Shown here one piece after another: positions 21,589 through 24,431 of a stretch of DNA of 24,431 nucleotides (position 1 is the stretch's first letter; each line of letters begins with the position of its first letter). The notes under the pieces are model-generated. The model made no database searches. It was not told the DNA's origin and saw only the letters and a list, made by a program, of their open reading frames with translations. This DNA comes from GW2011-AR15 sp964512765 (GTDB lineage: Archaea > Nanobdellota > Nanobdellia > Woesearchaeales > GW2011-AR15): the NCBI GenBank assembly GCA_964512765.1, contig CAZEKF010000019.1:1-24431 (forward strand), in the 5' to 3' direction. The translations under genes were made by a program, and so were the position numbers.

Positions 21589-23323
21589 AATAATATTTAC
21601 CTTTGGTTTTTTGTTCACGGTCTTTAACAGAACCTTCTTTGTTAATTCTAGGCCGTTTAGTTAATTCTTCTCTTCTTAATGTGATTTCTAACTGTTCTAG
21701 TAAAGAATTCATGCCTTTTTCCATGCCAAATGGTCCTTTAACAATACCGTGTACTGCTGGTTCACCTTCAAACACTAATAAACGATCTGATAAATAATCT
21801 AAGAATAACAAATCATGATCTACAATTAATGCAGATATTTTTCTTTGTTCAACAATGTTTGAGATAACTTTTGACACGTTTAACCGTTGTTCAACGTCCA
21901 AATACGCAGAAGGTTCGTCTAATAACATTAAATCAACATCCCTTGATAAACATAATGCAATCGCTACTCTTTGTAACTCTCCGCCTGACAACTCATTAAC
22001 TTTTTTTAGTAATAATGGTTTAATTTCCAATGGCCTTATTAATTCAACTTCATATTTTTGCACTGCTTCTTGTAAAACAGTCATTACTAACTCGTCTGAG
22101 CTTGAATCTAAATACTGTGGTTTGTAACTTACCTTAACTTTTAGGTCTAACTTTGATTTAATTTCTCCTGCTAATATCTTAACAAAACTTGTTTTACCTA
22201 TACCGTTCTCACCTAGTATTCCAACTTTTTCGTATGTGTTAAGTTTACCTTTGTTAGTTTCTATTGTGAAATCACCAAGTTTCTTTTTTAGTTCCGGCCA
22301 TTTTGTTAGCATCATTGTTTCTGTTGATTTTATTGGTGCTTTGACATGAAACTGAATTTTATGATCTCTAAACCTAACATTTTCTTCTTTCAGATAACCT
22401 TCTAAAAAGGTATTAATACCGTTTTTAGTCGGCCTCAAATGTGACACTACACCAAACACGCCATTACTACCGTACATGATATGTACTAGATCTGTCATAT
22501 AGTCTAAAGCTATAAGATCGTGTTCAATAACAATTACAGAAGTATTTTCATCTGCTAATTCCCTGATAGCTTTTGCAACTTTTAACCGTTGTTTAATGTC
22601 TAAATAAGAAGTTATCTCGTCAAAAATATACACATTAGCTTTTCTTAAAAATGTGGCAGCAACCGCAACTCTTTGTAGTTCTCCTCCTGAAATGTTTTTA
22701 ATATCTCTGTTTAATATTTTGGTTAGTTCAAACTGTTCAACTATTTCATTTAATTGTTTTTTCTCATCAACTTTCTTTAGTAAATCTTTAACCTTGCCTT
22801 TGAACTGTTTAGGTATTAAATCAACGTGCTGTGGCTTGTACGCAGTCTTTATCTCGCCTTTCTTAACCTTTTCAAAAAATAACTGTGCTTCTGTTCCTTT
22901 AAAGTATTCAATAATATTTTCAATCTTTGCTTCTTCACCAAACTTGCCTAAATTAGGTTTTAACACGTCAGCTAATACCTTAATAGCTGTACTTTTACCT
23001 ATACCGTTCACTCCTATTAACCCAACAACTTTACCAAAAATAGGTGTAGGAAGGTTGTATAACGCAAACTGGTTCTGACCGTATCTATGAATTGGTTCTT
23101 TTTCTAACACTTCTGGTAGGTTTATTATTTTAATAGCATCTGGCTCTTTATTACTACAAATACCGCAGCCAATACACAGAGCTTCGTCTATTAGTAACTT
23201 ATTACCTTCAAAAAACATGCACTCTTCGCCTTTTCTATTAACAGGGCATAAACTAGCCACATGCTTTTTCCTGTCCATATCTTTCAGCTTAGTGTTATCC
23301 ACTACAGCAATTCTTTTGGTCAT
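21581..23323 (-). CDS. rli1: Ribosome-recycling ATPase ABCE1/Rli1 with degenerate Fe-S domain
   Basis: A 580-residue soluble twin-ABC ATPase that splits ribosomes after termination. ABC1 has GVNGIGKST (104-112), SGGEL (212-216), FDEITSYLD (234-242) and the H-loop H268. ABC2 has GENGIGKT (371-378), SGGEL (446-450), LDEPSAYLD (468-476) and VDHD. All ATPase motifs are intact and the length is normal. The N-terminal ferredoxin-like domain is abnormal. Counting from RIAVVD, the four Cys of cluster I are Leu13, Arg18, Val22 and Cys26. In cluster II C50, C53 and C56 remain, but the fourth is Glu60, with one residue deleted after it. An extra C35 exists. It starts 61 bases from the repeat-protein gene, with a TATA box at 23345-23354. 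Confidence 0.95.
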   Translation of the reverse strand: MTKRIAVVDNTKLKDMDRKKHVASLCPVNRKGEECMFFEGNKLLIDEALCIGCGICSNKEPDAIKIINLPEVLEKEPIHRYGQNQFALYNLPTPIFGKVVGLIGVNGIGKSTAIKVLADVLKPNLGKFGEEAKIENIIEYFKGTEAQLFFEKVKKGEIKTAYKPQHVDLIPKQFKGKVKDLLKKVDEKKQLNEIVEQFELTKILNRDIKNISGGELQRVAVAATFLRKANVYIFDEITSYLDIKQRLKVAKAIRELADENTSVIVIEHDLIALDYMTDLVHIMYGSNGVFGVVSHLRPTKNGINTFLEGYLKEENVRFRDHKIQFHVKAPIKSTETMMLTKWPELKKKLGDFTIETNKGKLNTYEKVGILGENGIGKTSFVKILAGEIKSKLDLKVKVSYKPQYLDSSSDELVMTVLQEAVQKYEVELIRPLEIKPLLLKKVNELSGGELQRVAIALCLSRDVDLMLLDEPSAYLDVEQRLNVSKVISNIVEQRKISALIVDHDLLFLDYLSDRLLVFEGEPAVHGIVKGPFGMEKGMNSLLEQLEITLRREELTKRPRINKEGSVKDREQKTKGKYYYA

Positions 23324-23344
23324 AAACCTCTAGAAGTAAAATGA

Positions 23345-23354
23345 TTTATTTAAA
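23345..23354 (-). promoter_or_regulatory. TATA box of the ABCE1-DUF1461 operon
   Basis: On the minus strand TTTAAATAAA is centred about 27 nt upstream of the ATG at 23323. An SD-like AGAGG (23331-23327) lies just before the ATG and may fall at or before the transcript start. Confidence 0.5.
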
Positions 23355-23384
23355 TGATATGGAAAAAATAAAGAAAAAAATAAA

Positions 23385-24431
23385 TTAAGTTTCACAATCG
23401 TCTTCTTTAACAGTCATAATATTCGAATCTTCTACCGCAACTTGACCCATATCTTCGTTAACAACTGAACATGTTGCTGGGTTACCCCATTGGACTTTTT
23501 GTCCTATGAAAGTACCTGTTGATTCTTCTTCATTTCTGTTAATCATTCCTATTACTAACTCTAACACTTCTGCACCTGACATTGTAGATGATGCTTCAGC
23601 AACCACTACATATTCTTTTGAAATCTCTGGGAATTGATCGTTTCCTACCACTGGACCCACTGTTGTTGTTGGAAGTTCTACGGTTACTTGTTCAGTTTCG
23701 GATTCTGTTTCAACAACATCAATAGTTTTGTAAGAGCACTTGCACCATACGTATGACTCTCCGCATATTGTAGCACTTGATTTCCATGTAGATCCACACC
23801 ATTTTCCTTCTCCGGAACTATCACAAAAACCACTTTGAATTGCTCCTGCTGTTTGACAATCTTCAACACTTGCTAATTCTCTTACCTTAAATTCCGAGTC
23901 TCTACTCAACTCTGTAGTTGTACCAACAAATTTTCTTCCAAATTTATCTTCGTCTTTTGAAGCTATTGCTTGTAACGCTGCTGCATAGTCTGCTTCTCGC
24001 TCTGCGTCTCTATCTTCTGCATAAGCTCGGGCCGCGATTGCTGCTGCTGCTGCTGCATAATCTGCCTCACGTTCCGCATCTCTATCTGAACCATAATTTA
24101 CTGCTAAGATTCTCACCGCAGCTGCCGGAGCTGCATAATCTGCCTCACGCTCTGCATCTCTATCTGAACCATAATTTGCTGCTAGGATTCTTGCTGCTAC
24201 GGCTGCATAGTCTGCCTCACGCTCTGCATCCCTATCATCTCCATAGTTTGCTGCTTTTATCCTTGCTTCAACAGCTGCATAATCCGCCTCACGTTCTGTA
24301 TCTCTATCTGATCCATAACTTGCAGCTTCTAATCTTACTTTCACTGCCGCATAATCTGCTTCACGTTCCGCATCTCTATCATCTCCATAATTTGCTGCTA
24401 GGATTCTTACCGCAGCTGCTGGAGCTGCATA
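23385..24431 (-). CDS. Large repeat-rich, Cys-rich protein, probably cell-surface (N-terminus outside window)
   Basis: The frame is open from the right edge to TAA at 23385, giving 348 residues of the C-terminal part. A GTG at 24344 is only an internal Val within a repeat, not the start. Residues 1-146 are tandem 24-26-residue repeats built on ADYAAxxARI, an AANYG turn and (S/D)DRDAERE. Then come a helical link (ALQAIASKDEDKFGRKF), a Cys-rich domain with seven Cys (DCQTAGAIQSGFCD through YVWCKC), a Thr/Glu/Val-rich linker, and a final domain with two Cys ending VKEDDCET. The Cys content suggests disulfides outside the cell; no anchor is seen at the C-terminus. I do not recognise the family. 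Confidence 0.75.
   Translation of the reverse strand, partial: YAAPAAAVRILAANYGDDRDAEREADYAAVKVRLEAASYGSDRDTEREADYAAVEARIKAANYGDDRDAEREADYAAVAARILAANYGSDRDAEREADYAAPAAAVRILAVNYGSDRDAEREADYAAAAAAIAARAYAEDRDAEREADYAAALQAIASKDEDKFGRKFVGTTTELSRDSEFKVRELASVEDCQTAGAIQSGFCDSSGEGKWCGSTWKSSATICGESYVWCKCSYKTIDVVETESETEQVTVELPTTTVGPVVGNDQFPEISKEYVVVAEASSTMSGAEVLELVIGMINRNEEESTGTFIGQKVQWGNPATCSVVNEDMGQVAVEDSNIMTVKEDDCET
23994..24431 (-). repeat. Tandem 72-78-bp coding repeats (24-26 aa units)
   Basis: Six units are visible on the minus strand: one at the edge (24 residues seen), then units of 24, 24, 24, 26 and 24 residues, and a short partial seventh start. The DNA is locally GC-richer than the rest of the window, and copies differ at synonymous sites as well as at a few residues. 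Two units carry a Pro-Ala insertion after ADYAA. The tract continues beyond the window. Confidence 0.9.

Noticed and set aside
21589..21618. Ten-residue N-terminal extension of the DUF1461 protein
   Set aside because: It lies within the ABCE1 coding end; the inner ATG gives a normal family start and a short coupling overlap.
23994..24431. Regular repeats considered as a CRISPR array
   Set aside because: There are no unique spacers; the repeats are in frame, vary synonymously and encode a protein continuously.

Overview
The window is archaeal. It encodes ABCE1/Rli1, the KEOPS kinase Bud32, the amino-group carrier LysW and a COG1031-type radical SAM protein. Many start codons lie 26-31 nt downstream of a TATA box with no Shine-Dalgarno (SD) site, as in leaderless archaeal transcription. 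The DNA is very AT-rich, spacers are short, genes often overlap by ATGA, and there are secreted Cys-rich proteins. By inference this fits a DPANN archaeon of the Woesearchaeota/Pacearchaeota kind. No rRNA, tRNA, IS element or CRISPR array was seen.

Layout. 1-2610: the end of an unidentified ORF, then a secreted M64-like metallopeptidase with four Cys-rich repeats. 2611-6798: a PQ-loop/SemiSWEET protein (minus), phosphoglycerate kinase, a YfcE/MJ0936-type phosphodiesterase coupled to an SdpI-like membrane protein, Bud32, and a short-chain dehydrogenase. 6799-7835 (minus): a small zinc-ribbon protein and an ACT-domain regulator. 7922-14192 (plus): the centrepiece, a LysW-dependent amino-acid operon. 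Its order is membrane protein (ECF-S-like?), lysW (only 54 aa), a GC-rich structured RNA element, two LysX/ArgX-family ATP-grasp ligases, lysY, a class II glutamine-amidotransferase-fold protein, lysZ, lysJ. 14234-15604: a YceI lipoprotein and a ZIP metal transporter. 15605-16861: a compact region of tiny genes and remnants (DUF457-like fragment, zinc-ribbon membrane microprotein, methyltransferase, RHH-like microprotein, possible glycosyltransferase remnant). 16862-19073: a GT2 glycosyltransferase and a radical SAM protein, transcribed divergently from one palindromic TATA box. 19070-20910 (minus): a DUF58 and a BatA-like vWA pair. 20944-23323 (minus): ABCE1 and a DUF1461 membrane protein. 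23385-24431 (minus): a repeat-rich protein that runs off the edge.

How the genes work together. LysW carries glutamate or alpha-aminoadipate on its C-terminal Glu. A ligase loads it, LysZ phosphorylates, LysY reduces and LysJ aminates; a hydrolase (normally LysK) must then release ornithine or lysine. No LysK-type M20 peptidase is present. The Ntn-hydrolase-fold GATase inside the operon is an attractive candidate for that step: it keeps the Cys and Arg but appears to have lost the Asp that reads the free alpha-amino group of glutamine. The ACT-domain regulator and a cluster of TTAACA sites in the divergent promoter suggest amino-acid-responsive control.

The other strong anomaly is ABCE1. Its iron-sulfur domain aligns without gaps to the normal pattern over the first cluster but keeps only one of four Cys there, and three of four in the second.
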